A DNA stretch of 64,000 nucleotides from Alkalitalea saponilacus (lineage in GTDB: Bacteria > Bacteroidota > Bacteroidia > Bacteroidales > Marinilabiliaceae): assembly GCF_900168165.1 (NCBI RefSeq), contig NZ_FUYV01000005.1, positions 155,257-219,256 of the forward strand. Direction: 5' to 3'. This document shows, one piece after another, positions 9,261 to 19,382 of this stretch (position 1 is its first letter; each line of letters opens with the position of its first letter). The position numbers and the translations under genes are program-made. A model generated the notes under the pieces. It worked only from the letters and a program-made list of their open reading frames with translations, was not told the origin of the DNA and ran no database searches.

Positions 9261-11675
9261 ATGTGGGTAACCATTGCCAGAACTATTCTTAAGAATCGCT
9301 TGCCTATCCTGTTTATCATTGCCGCAATAACTGTTTTTATGGCTTACCAGTCTCAACGAATCGAGATGTCATATCAGTATGCTCCTTTGCTTCCTGAAGA
9401 TGATCCGGCCTATATTGAATATGAGCGTTTTGCTGAATTGTTTGGTGACGAGGGAAACATTATAGTTCTTGGTGTCCAGGATGAGCAGTTTTTTGATATC
9501 AACCATTTTAATCGTTGGTTAAAATTAACTGATGAGTTAAGAGAAATTGATGGCGTTACTGAAGTTCTTTCTATTTCCAACAGCTATAATCTTAAGCGTG
9601 TTGCCGCAGAACGTCGATTTGACGTTAAGCCTCTCTTCTCGGGTATAGCATATCAGCAGGATCTAGACTCGATAAGGTTAATATTTGAAAGTTTACCATT
9701 TTATGATGGCCTCCTTTATAATAGAGAAACCAACACTTATTTAATGGCGGTATTGCTCGATACTGAAGTTTTGCAAAGCCCCGAAAGAGTAAGATTGGTT
9801 GAAGAAATTAAGAGTGCCGGGGCGAGATATGATAATTATAATGGAACAGCACTAAAATATTCCGGATTACCTTTTATACGTGTTGAGACTGCTGAGATGG
9901 TGAAATATGAACTTAATATGTTCATTGTTTTAACCCTTGTAATTACAGCCCTTATTATATTCCTGTTCTTTAAATCCTTTAAAGTGGTTATTTTTTGTAT
10001 GCTTATTGTTGGTACGGCAGTTGTCTGGGCATTAGGTATACAAGGGATGCTGGGATTTAAGGTGACCATTCTTACGGGAATGATTCCGCCACTTATTATT
10101 GTAATTGGTATTCCAAACTCTGTTTTCATGCTGAATAAATATCATCAGGAGTTTAGGAGCCATGGTAACAAAATCAAGTCTTTGCAACGGATGATCCGGA
10201 AAATAGGGAATGCTACCTTTTTAACCAACTTAACCACAGCCAGCGGATTTGCCACATTTGTATTTACCAGCAGCCGAATACTCGTAGAGTTTGGAATTGT
10301 TGCTGCCATAAATATCATTGTGATATTTATATTATCACTTCTTCTAATTCCCATTATATTCAGCTTTCTGGCCGATCCAAAAGAGCGACATATCAAGCAT
10401 CTTGACCGGACTTTGGTTTCCAATGTGGTGAATAAAATCCTCCATGTATCATTATATCATCGTACAAAGGTATTTGTTATTACCGGAATCATGCTGATGG
10501 TAGGAGGATATGGAATTTCCCGCATGCAGACTACTGGATACATGCTGGATGATATTCCTCATGAGCACCAATTATATTCAGATTTAAAGTTTTTTGAGGA
10601 GCATTTCAACGGATTAATGCCTTTAGAAATTCTGATTGATACACGAAGACCCAATTCGCTTATGCAAAGGTCAACGATGGAACGGATGGATTTACTGCAA
10701 AGCCGTTTGGATTCCATTGATGAGTTATCGCGACCTATATCTTATATAGAGTTGATTAAGTTTGCCAGACAGGCATATTATAACGGATCGGAATTTCATT
10801 ATGCCATCCCCACGGCTATGGATCGCAACTTTATATTGTCGCATATGCAAACCCGAAATAGCGACGATGGAGAGGGATCAGGGTTGATGTATTCATTTAT
10901 AGATTCTGCCAGGCAAATGGCACGTATTAGCCTGAGAATGGAAGATGTGGGTACAACGAGGATGGAATCTCTGGAACAAAACGTAAGAAGCACCATCGAA
11001 GAAATTTTTCCGCCGGATGAGTATGAAAGTTTAATTACGGGTGCTAGTGTGGTGTTTTTCAAAGGGACCAATTACTTGGTTAGAAACTTGTTCATCAGTC
11101 TCTCAATTGCTGTTTTGTTGATTGCTACTTTCATGGCCTGGATGTTCAGTTCAAAGAGGATGGTTTTGGTTTCACTGATCCCAAATATCATTCCGCTGCT
11201 TATGACTGCGGCTTTGATGGGCTATTTCGGAATTCCCATTAAGCCTTCAACCATTCTGGTTTTTAGCATTGCATTTGGAATTTCAGTGGATGATACCATC
11301 CACTTTTTGGCAAAATACCGGCAGGAGTTGAGTGAAACCAACTGGAGTATAAGAGCTGCTGTTGTTATAGCAACAAAGGAAACCGGCTTAAGTATGATCT
11401 ACACATCAATAATATTATTTTTCGGTTTTGGGGTATTCAGCTTGTCAGAATTTGGTGGTACAGTTGCACTTGGTTTGCTTGTCGCCTTTACGTTACTCAT
11501 TGCTTTGTTTGCCAATCTGATTTTATTGCCATCCATTTTGCTTACTCTTGAAAAGTTCATTACGAATGAATCCTTTAAAGAGCCCCTACTTGCTATTTAT
11601 AACGAGGATGAAGATATTGAAATAGATGATCTGGTAATAGAAAGAAGGAATCAAAAAGAGCAAGTTGATGACTAA
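9261..11675 (+). CDS. MMPL/RND-superfamily exporter
   Basis: An 804-residue inner-membrane protein built as two similar halves. Each half has one TM helix, a periplasmic domain, then a block of five TM helices (blocks at about 215-370 and 605-765). The second half has the diagnostic segment FSIAFGISVDDTIHFLAKYRQE, matching the MMPL/Patched-like RND subgroup, whereas AcrB-type pumps are about 1,050 residues. Such proteins move lipids or hydrophobic compounds using the proton gradient. The next gene is a polyprenyl synthase 128 bases downstream, which hints at isoprenoid-lipid traffic but does not prove it. No adaptor or outer-membrane partner lies next to it. The acidic C-tail (about 785-804) is probably cytoplasmic. 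Confidence 0.88.
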   Translation: MWVTIARTILKNRLPILFIIAAITVFMAYQSQRIEMSYQYAPLLPEDDPAYIEYERFAELFGDEGNIIVLGVQDEQFFDINHFNRWLKLTDELREIDGVTEVLSISNSYNLKRVAAERRFDVKPLFSGIAYQQDLDSIRLIFESLPFYDGLLYNRETNTYLMAVLLDTEVLQSPERVRLVEEIKSAGARYDNYNGTALKYSGLPFIRVETAEMVKYELNMFIVLTLVITALIIFLFFKSFKVVIFCMLIVGTAVVWALGIQGMLGFKVTILTGMIPPLIIVIGIPNSVFMLNKYHQEFRSHGNKIKSLQRMIRKIGNATFLTNLTTASGFATFVFTSSRILVEFGIVAAINIIVIFILSLLLIPIIFSFLADPKERHIKHLDRTLVSNVVNKILHVSLYHRTKVFVITGIMLMVGGYGISRMQTTGYMLDDIPHEHQLYSDLKFFEEHFNGLMPLEILIDTRRPNSLMQRSTMERMDLLQSRLDSIDELSRPISYIELIKFARQAYYNGSEFHYAIPTAMDRNFILSHMQTRNSDDGEGSGLMYSFIDSARQMARISLRMEDVGTTRMESLEQNVRSTIEEIFPPDEYESLITGASVVFFKGTNYLVRNLFISLSIAVLLIATFMAWMFSSKRMVLVSLIPNIIPLLMTAALMGYFGIPIKPSTILVFSIAFGISVDDTIHFLAKYRQELSETNWSIRAAVVIATKETGLSMIYTSIILFFGFGVFSLSEFGGTVALGLLVAFTLLIALFANLILLPSILLTLEKFITNESFKEPLLAIYNEDEDIEIDDLVIERRNQKEQVDD

Positions 11676-11803
11676 AATGAACCTGCGAGATAGTAATTGG
11701 CTTGTATTTTTTTTATTTTGCAGTATTTACTTTTAGTATAAGATCCAATATAGAATTTTTCCGAAAATTCTGATGTTTTAAAAAACCGCAAAAATTAGGA
11801 ATA

Positions 11804-12781
11804 ATGACCAGAATAACTGAATTTATCGAACAATCGGAAAGAGCCATACAATATTTAATAACTGATAAGGAACCATCAGGATTGTATGCACCTGTATCAT
11901 ACATTTTGTCATTAGGCGGTAAGCGCATTCGCCCTGCCTTGTGTCTTGCCGGTTGTGCTTTATTCGATGAATCCAGAATAAACCAATGCATTTCGCCAGC
12001 CATAGGTCTTGAGGTTTTTCATAACTTTACTCTATTGCATGATGATTTTATGGATGGATCGGCCATGCGTCGAAACCATCCAACCGTTCATGAAAAATGG
12101 AATGCCAATACAGCCATTTTGTCCGGCGATGCTATGCTTATAAGAGCATATCAGTTAATGCTTCAAACTCCGGAACAGGTTTTGAAACCTGTTCTTGACA
12201 TTTTTAGTGCTACCGCCATGGAAGTTTGTGAAGGACAGCAATACGATATGGAGTTTGAAACACGGAAAGATGTTACCGAAGAAGAGTATATAGAGATGAT
12301 CAGGCTAAAGACGGCTGTTTTATTGGGTACCAGTTTAAAAACTGGCGCAATGGTAGGAGGTGCCGATCCGGTTGATGCCGATCTTTTATATAAATATGGG
12401 ATTCATTTGGGAATATCATTTCAATTGCAGGACGATTGGTTGGATGTGTTTGGCGACAGCCAAACATTTGGAAAGGTAATTGGGGGAGACATCACTTCCA
12501 ACAAAAAAACATTCCTTCTTATCAATGCACAAAACCAACTTAAAGGTGCATCTTTAAAAGAATTATACAAATGGTTGAATAAAAAAGAGTTTAACCGGGA
12601 GGAAAAAGTATCAGCTGTTCGTAACCTTTATGAGGAAGCAAACGTTTCTACTAATGCCAAAAAGCTGATGGATGAACACTATAAAAAATCGTTGGATTTT
12701 TTATCCAATATAAAAGGTGATCAGTCTCTTAAGCAGGAACTGGCAGGATTTGCCCATCAATTAATGGAACGTTCGCGCTAA
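11804..12781 (+). CDS. trans-Polyprenyl diphosphate synthase
   Basis: A 325-residue all-helical prenyltransferase that condenses isopentenyl diphosphate with an allylic diphosphate. Both Asp-rich Mg-binding motifs are present: DDFMD (80-84, followed by RRNHP) and DDWLD (210-214). LSLGGKRIRP (36-45) gives the diphosphate-binding Lys and Arg. Phe75 lies five residues before the first motif, a position that limits chain length in some subclasses, so a C15-C20 product is possible. The product cannot be fixed by reading alone. It lies between an MMPL exporter and atpD with separate spacers on both sides. Confidence 0.9.
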   Translation: MTRITEFIEQSERAIQYLITDKEPSGLYAPVSYILSLGGKRIRPALCLAGCALFDESRINQCISPAIGLEVFHNFTLLHDDFMDGSAMRRNHPTVHEKWNANTAILSGDAMLIRAYQLMLQTPEQVLKPVLDIFSATAMEVCEGQQYDMEFETRKDVTEEEYIEMIRLKTAVLLGTSLKTGAMVGGADPVDADLLYKYGIHLGISFQLQDDWLDVFGDSQTFGKVIGGDITSNKKTFLLINAQNQLKGASLKELYKWLNKKEFNREEKVSAVRNLYEEANVSTNAKKLMDEHYKKSLDFLSNIKGDQSLKQELAGFAHQLMERSR

Positions 12782-12832
12782 TTGAATTTATAGTTGCGAA
12801 TGTTTTTTGGGGAGAACCGTTTTGAAACAGAA

Positions 12833-12840
12833 TAATTTTG
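12833..12840 (+). promoter_or_regulatory. Candidate -7 box upstream of atpD
   Basis: TAATTTTG matches the Bacteroidota -7 consensus TAnnTTTG and lies 39 bases before the atpD start codon. The spacer between the polyprenyl synthase and atpD is only 98 bases, so this is the natural place for the atpDC promoter. The -33 region is not distinctive. Confidence 0.5.
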
Positions 12841-12843
12841 TAA

Positions 12844-14663
<1,820 letters not shown>

Positions 14664-14667
14664 TACT

Positions 14668-15654
14668 TTATTCAAGAATTTTTGATAGGGTGCCTATCCT
14701 GTTTGTAAGCCAGTTTATAAGAATCTGCTTATTTTTTTGGCTCGCCATATCCAGACTTTGAAAACATCCAAATAGATACTTCTTTTGGCTTTTATCAGCA
14801 AACCACAAACTTAATTTGAGTCTTAAGGTGGATATTTTATCCATCTTCAACCGCATGGTTGAGTTAGAGGCAACAACTTGTGTTTTATTATTTTTTAGGG
14901 CAAGATGTGTCGTTAAAGCAGTCGGCACAAACTGTTGTTCAGATCTGAACTTATATTTTATGTTATTTAAAACTTCCTCGGGGTTGTTTCTGTAAAATTT
15001 TTGTTGAAGTGAAACCAGTTGAGGGTGAGGAGTATGTGGTGCTCTAAAATATTTTCTTTTATAACCCGCTTTTTCCGCGGCAAAAGCCTGACCACGACGA
15101 TTTCCGGCTCTGGGGATTATTTTACTTCCCGACTTTAGCCATTTAAGTTTTCGTGTAATAGTATACTTTTGCTGTAATTCCCATCTCCCGCGAAGCATCA
15201 TTTTGTGGTCGAAAAAAAAATCTTCGGGAGATAGAGGATTTAAAAGAATAAAGTCATCGTCCAAATATATGTATTGTTCTGATAATTCCGGGATACGCCA
15301 AAGTAGGGTAAATATAGATCTGCTGTTAAAAGTAGGTAAAACATCTTCGTAACCTTTAAAAATTTTCTGATGATCAACCAGTTCAAATTTATCTGCAAAA
15401 TCTGATTTTTGAATCTGATCCCAAAATGAAGGAGTTTGGTTATCGGTAACTATAAAAATTTTCCGCAACCAGGGAGCAAAACGCAGTAATGAAGCAATAC
15501 AGAACTCAAACTCTCCAACTTCATTAAACCGAGTGGGGTGAGCCGATTCTGTTTGAATATTTAGCTGCCCTAAACAGGCCGCTAATTTTTTCTTGTGCAA
15601 AGGATCTTTTCCATCAACCCAGGTTATTACCGCATCTATAGGATCTTTGATCAT
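14668..15654 (-). CDS. Stealth-family sugar-phosphate transferase (copy A)
   Basis: A 328-residue Stealth protein. Region CR1 is IDAVITWVDGKDP at the start. CR2 is RFNEVGEFEFCIASLLRFAP, continuing to WLRKIFIVTDNQTP. CR3 is YLDDDFILLNPLSPEDFF. Stealth proteins transfer sugar-1-phosphates and make phosphodiester-linked surface polysaccharides. No TM segment is seen, so it is presumably cytoplasmic. It lies 4 bases after the glycosyltransferase gene and is clearly a paralogue of the protein at 16450-17466, with nearly identical CR1 and CR2. It ends 4 bases from atpC on the opposite strand. Confidence 0.88.
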   Translation of the reverse strand: MIKDPIDAVITWVDGKDPLHKKKLAACLGQLNIQTESAHPTRFNEVGEFEFCIASLLRFAPWLRKIFIVTDNQTPSFWDQIQKSDFADKFELVDHQKIFKGYEDVLPTFNSRSIFTLLWRIPELSEQYIYLDDDFILLNPLSPEDFFFDHKMMLRGRWELQQKYTITRKLKWLKSGSKIIPRAGNRRGQAFAAEKAGYKRKYFRAPHTPHPQLVSLQQKFYRNNPEEVLNNIKYKFRSEQQFVPTALTTHLALKNNKTQVVASNSTMRLKMDKISTLRLKLSLWFADKSQKKYLFGCFQSLDMASQKNKQILINWLTNRIGTLSKILE

Positions 15655-15658
15655 TTTT

Positions 15659-16390
15659 TTATTTCCAGTATTCTTCTATCCATTTTACAGGAGCTACCCT
15701 TCGGTACCATTTTCCGCTGATTCCTTTGATGGCTTCCGGCGGATTGGGTTTTCCGTGAAAGACAATAACTTTTGAGTTTTCAGGGATTTGAGCTGTTCCA
15801 AACCAACCCAGTGGTTTTGGCAGACAATGTCTTTTAAAACTTACGCACCACTCGGCCGGCCAATATTTGATTTTGCCTTGAGATGCCATATATCCTGTAA
15901 TAAATTCCTGTTCGTTTCTGACCGATGAGAGAACTTTTTTCATATTATTGTTAAGATACTCAAGAGCATCTGAGTGTGTTCCGGCATTGAAACGGTAAAC
16001 AGAAGTGTTTCCTGTTACATCTTTTTTATCCCACTCCTTGATTACCAGGAACTCTCCTTCTTCTTGGAACAAACAATCAATGTTATCTACAATCACTACA
16101 TCAAGATCTAAAAACAGTGTTGGACCTTCCAGGTCGTGCAGTTTTTCAACAAAACTGGCCACTTTTAGCCACCCATGTCCAAATACCCATGGTTTTCTCT
16201 CATCAAAGTCGCTGATTCCGGTTTGTGGAATATCCTTTACCTCAATTTCCGGATCGATACCATTGCCATCATCGGTTAAGCATACGAATCTAAAATCCAA
16301 AGTTAAATTGCGTTTAACCATGGAATAGAGTCTGTTGATGTATTCGGGACCAAATTTTGTCCCCCATTTAATACAAATTACATTATTCAT
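15659..16390 (-). CDS. Glycosyltransferase-like protein of a surface-polymer cluster
   Basis: 243 residues from the ATG at 16390. An upstream in-frame ATG at 16453 would add 21 residues but lies beyond a good promoter box (16422-16429) and overlaps the neighbouring gene, so I prefer the shorter form, which begins MNNVICIKWGTKFG. The segment TLFLDLDVVIVDNIDCLF has the DxD metal/nucleotide-sugar motif of GT-A folds, and RFNAGTH and WCVSFKRHCLP fit a GT8/GT32-like enzyme. It probably adds one sugar to the polymer assembled with the two flanking Stealth proteins. Acceptor and sugar are unknown. Confidence 0.75.
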   Translation of the reverse strand: MNNVICIKWGTKFGPEYINRLYSMVKRNLTLDFRFVCLTDDGNGIDPEIEVKDIPQTGISDFDERKPWVFGHGWLKVASFVEKLHDLEGPTLFLDLDVVIVDNIDCLFQEEGEFLVIKEWDKKDVTGNTSVYRFNAGTHSDALEYLNNNMKKVLSSVRNEQEFITGYMASQGKIKYWPAEWCVSFKRHCLPKPLGWFGTAQIPENSKVIVFHGKPNPPEAIKGISGKWYRRVAPVKWIEEYWK

Positions 16391-16421
16391 TATCTCAAGG
16401 ATTTTAGATTTGTTAGTATAG

Positions 16422-16451
16422 CAAAAGTATAGATTTATTCTGATTTGCGTC
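16422..16451 (-). promoter_or_regulatory. Promoter for the glycosyltransferase-Stealth A pair
   Basis: On the minus strand the box TACTTTTG (16429-16422) fits TAnnTTTG, and TTG at 16451-16449 lies at the expected -33 distance. The box is 32 bases before the ATG at 16390, which supports that start over 16453. The promoter overlaps the 3' end of the Stealth B gene. Confidence 0.5.
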
Positions 16452-17466
16452 AATAATTATTGCTAATTTCCCCCATAACGGACTCTAAACTCCCAATTCT
16501 TCTCTCCAACCAATGCAAGGTTTCCTGTTTAACTTTATCGTTTGCCATGTCCAAGCTTTGTAGGCAGGTAAATGCTGTGTTTTTATCACGATCTGCAAAG
16601 AAAAGTTTGATTTTCAAATGCCGGTAAGTTAATTTATTAAGCTTAAGCCTGATGGTTTTATACCTGTTATCTATTATTGCTCGTTTGTTTTTAAATGCTA
16701 AATGATTTGTAAGAGCTGTTGGAACATATTGTTCTTCTGATCTTAAGGGATACTTTATATTGCTAGTGAGCAAATCTTCATTATTTGAGAAAAAATCAGA
16801 TTGCAGAGATTTAAATTGCGGATGTGGGTTATGTGGAACACGGAAATATTTTTTTGAATATCCGGTTATTTTTGCACTAAGAGCTTGAGCAATTCTGTTT
16901 TTTACTCTGTTTTTCTCTTTTTTTACCAGATGGTATAATGAATTATACCATCTTTCTGATTGTTGAGTTTCCCATTTACCTCTAACAACAATTTTGTTAT
17001 CAATAAAGAACGATTCAGCTTTTACCGGTCTAATAAAGAGATAATCATCATTTAAATAGATATATCGTTCGGATAGGTCGGGTATTCTCCACAAAAGCGA
17101 CTCAATTGAAAGACTGTTAAAAGTTGGAAGGTTGCTTTCGTATCCTTTGAATATCACTTTATGGTCGATGATGAGGACCCTGTTTGCAAATGAACTTTTT
17201 TCAATTAAGCTCATAAAATCAGGGGTCTGTTCATCGGTTACGATAAAAATTTTCCTTATCCAGGGGGCAAACCGCAAAATAGAAGCAATGCAATAAATAA
17301 ATTCTCCGGCTTCGTTAAATCTGGTTGAATGTGCTGATGGGGGTCTCCGTCCGATAGATGTAAGATATCGGTTAAGTTTTTCGCTATGTTTCGGATCCTG
17401 ACCATCAACCCACGTAATTACCGCATCTATGGCATCGGGGTTTTCAAACTTAGTAGAGTTTTGCAT
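16450..17466 (-). CDS. Stealth-family sugar-phosphate transferase (copy B)
   Basis: A 338-residue protein. CR1 is IDAVITWVDGQDP. CR2 is RFNEAGEFIYCIASILRFAP followed by WIRKIFIVTDEQTP. CR3 is YLNDDYLFIRPVKAESFF, and the C-terminal part LRSEEQYVPTALTNHLA matches copy A closely. It is predicted to form phosphodiester bonds in a cell-surface polysaccharide. The close match to 14668-15654, with a glycosyltransferase between them, points to a tandem duplication followed by divergence. Its promoter region is shared back-to-back with the LtaS-like gene at 17538. Confidence 0.88.
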   Translation of the reverse strand: MQNSTKFENPDAIDAVITWVDGQDPKHSEKLNRYLTSIGRRPPSAHSTRFNEAGEFIYCIASILRFAPWIRKIFIVTDEQTPDFMSLIEKSSFANRVLIIDHKVIFKGYESNLPTFNSLSIESLLWRIPDLSERYIYLNDDYLFIRPVKAESFFIDNKIVVRGKWETQQSERWYNSLYHLVKKEKNRVKNRIAQALSAKITGYSKKYFRVPHNPHPQFKSLQSDFFSNNEDLLTSNIKYPLRSEEQYVPTALTNHLAFKNKRAIIDNRYKTIRLKLNKLTYRHLKIKLFFADRDKNTAFTCLQSLDMANDKVKQETLHWLERRIGSLESVMGEISNNY

Positions 17467-17498
17467 TTGGTTCCTTTGGATATAAGTTATATTACTGA

Positions 17499-17516
17499 CA
17501 AATTTAGCTATTTTTG
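17499..17516. promoter_or_regulatory. Back-to-back promoter boxes (Stealth B / LtaS-like)
   Basis: CAAATTTA at 17499-17506 reads TAAATTTG on the minus strand and lies 33 bases before the Stealth B start. TATTTTTG at 17509-17516 on the plus strand lies 22 bases before the LtaS-like start. Both fit TAnnTTTG. The two boxes are only two bases apart, so transcription in the two directions may compete. The -33 elements are not obvious. Confidence 0.45.
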
Positions 17517-17537
17517 TAAACTATTTGTGAATTAATA

Positions 17538-19379
17538 ATGAGTGATATGACCAGATTTTTCAAGTATATTTTCAAGGTAGCTCTTTTTTGGATTCTGTTT
17601 TTTGCGCTTCACCGGTTGCTTTTTATGATATTCAATTCGGGTTATTCCGGGGATGCCGGTTTTGGCTCTTTACTGGCTTCATACGCAGTTGGTTTAAGAC
17701 TTGACCTCTCTTTTACTGGTTACATTTTACTGTTAACGTGCGTCATGCAATTGATTACTTTACCAATAATTAGACGATTTGAATTTACTCATTTGCATTG
17801 GTTGCACTATGTTATTATTCCTGTTTTTATGGCATTGATGTTTGCCAACACAAATCTATATTCCTACTGGGGCAGACATCTGGATGGTGAGGCGCTTGGA
17901 TTCTTGGCTACTCCCATGGTTATTCTGGCATCGTTACAATGGTGGGAGGTTATTTTGTTTTTTGTTTTATTGATAGTTGCAAGCTGGGGAACAATCCTGA
18001 TTTATATTAAATGGATGAAATCAGGAGAGGAAAAATCTGTATCTAAAATGCAACCATTACCGCTGGTAATGGCTGCTTTCATTACGCTTTTCACAGGTGC
18101 ATTAATGATTATTCCCATTAGAGGAAGTTTTGGCGTTGCTCCAATCAATACAGGCGTTGCTTATTTCTCGCAGCACATGTTTGCCAATCATTCTGCTATA
18201 AATCCACTTTGGAATCTTTTTTACAGCCTTAAAAGACTGGATGCCACAACCCGCCATTACCGGTTTATGGATCAGGAAAAGGCTGAAAAGATTTTTAATA
18301 AAATGATGCATCAATCGGGAGAGACGCAAATACTAATTAACCAACCACAACCTAATGTTGTGGTCATTTTGCTGGAAAGTTTTTCCGCGCAGGTTATTGG
18401 TAGCATGGGAGGAGAGGCTGTTACGCCAAACTTCGATTCACTCGTTCCCGAAGGGGTTCTTTTTAATAATATTTATGCGGCCTCCGACAGGTCAGACAAG
18501 GGACTGGTAGCCGCGTTAGCGGGTTACCAGGTGATGCCTGCGTATTCCATTATGCAATATCCTGCCAAATCGCAATCGCTTAGATTTCTGCCCAATAAGT
18601 TAAAAGAGGGAGGTTTTTATGATCTTACATACATGTACGGCGGCGATATCGGTTTTAAGGGAATGAATTCTTTTGTCACATTGTCGGGTTTTGAAAAAGT
18701 AATTACCATCAACGATTTTCCGCGCTCAACTCACGGACAAAAATGGGGCGTTCACGATGAATATACTTTTGAACGATTAATTGAGGAGATGTCGATAGCT
18801 CAATCGCCTTATTTTCAGTTTTACTTTACACTTAGCAGTCATGAACCATTTGATGTCCCAATGGATAGGGTTTATGATGATCCCTATTTGAATTCGGTGT
18901 TTTATACCGATCAGTGTTTGGGAGATTTTTTTAGGAGTGTTAAATCAAAGGGGTTGTGGGATAATACTTTATTTATACTGATTGCAGATCATGGCGTACC
19001 GGGACCGGCCAGAGCCACTTCACAGATGATTGAGAGGTATCATATTCCTATGTTATGGACAGGTGGTGCTTTGGCTGTAAAGGATACAGTAATTTCAACC
19101 ATCGGCAGCCAGACAGATATGGTATCTACGTTGTTAAATCAGCTTCGCTTGGATGACAGCGAATTTCCGTTCAGCAAGAATCTGCTTGCCGAAGAGGTTG
19201 AGGAGTTTGCATTTTTTACCTATCCCGATGCATTTGGACTCATTACACCTGACCTGTACAAAGTTTACGATAATAATGCAGGTCGATATATAGTTTTTGA
19301 AGGAGAAGCTACTGCGATTGACAGTTTAAAAGGCAAGGCTTACCTTCAGGTTTTATCGCTTGATCATTTAAACAGATAA
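17538..19379 (+). CDS. LtaS-like membrane sulfatase/phosphoglycerol transferase
   Basis: A 613-residue protein with about five N-terminal TM helices (within 8-195) and an extracytoplasmic alkaline-phosphatase-superfamily domain (about 270-600). NVVVILLESFSAQVIG gives the metal-binding Glu280, IADHGVPGP gives the Asp-His pair, and RYHIPMLW gives a later His ligand. In LtaS-type enzymes the nucleophile is Thr. Here the equivalent segment AASDRSDKGL offers Ser319. Such enzymes move phosphoglycerol or phosphoethanolamine from lipids to polymers outside the membrane. Next to Stealth phosphotransferases this suggests decoration of a surface polymer. The U32 gene starts 3 bases downstream. Confidence 0.85.
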   Translation: MSDMTRFFKYIFKVALFWILFFALHRLLFMIFNSGYSGDAGFGSLLASYAVGLRLDLSFTGYILLLTCVMQLITLPIIRRFEFTHLHWLHYVIIPVFMALMFANTNLYSYWGRHLDGEALGFLATPMVILASLQWWEVILFFVLLIVASWGTILIYIKWMKSGEEKSVSKMQPLPLVMAAFITLFTGALMIIPIRGSFGVAPINTGVAYFSQHMFANHSAINPLWNLFYSLKRLDATTRHYRFMDQEKAEKIFNKMMHQSGETQILINQPQPNVVVILLESFSAQVIGSMGGEAVTPNFDSLVPEGVLFNNIYAASDRSDKGLVAALAGYQVMPAYSIMQYPAKSQSLRFLPNKLKEGGFYDLTYMYGGDIGFKGMNSFVTLSGFEKVITINDFPRSTHGQKWGVHDEYTFERLIEEMSIAQSPYFQFYFTLSSHEPFDVPMDRVYDDPYLNSVFYTDQCLGDFFRSVKSKGLWDNTLFILIADHGVPGPARATSQMIERYHIPMLWTGGALAVKDTVISTIGSQTDMVSTLLNQLRLDDSEFPFSKNLLAEEVEEFAFFTYPDAFGLITPDLYKVYDNNAGRYIVFEGEATAIDSLKGKAYLQVLSLDHLNR

Positions 19380-19382
19380 CAA

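Noticed and set aside
16391..16453. Longer N-terminus for the glycosyltransferase (start at 16453)
   Set aside because: It would begin upstream of a good promoter box and overlap the Stealth B gene; the internal ATG at 16390 opens the natural start.
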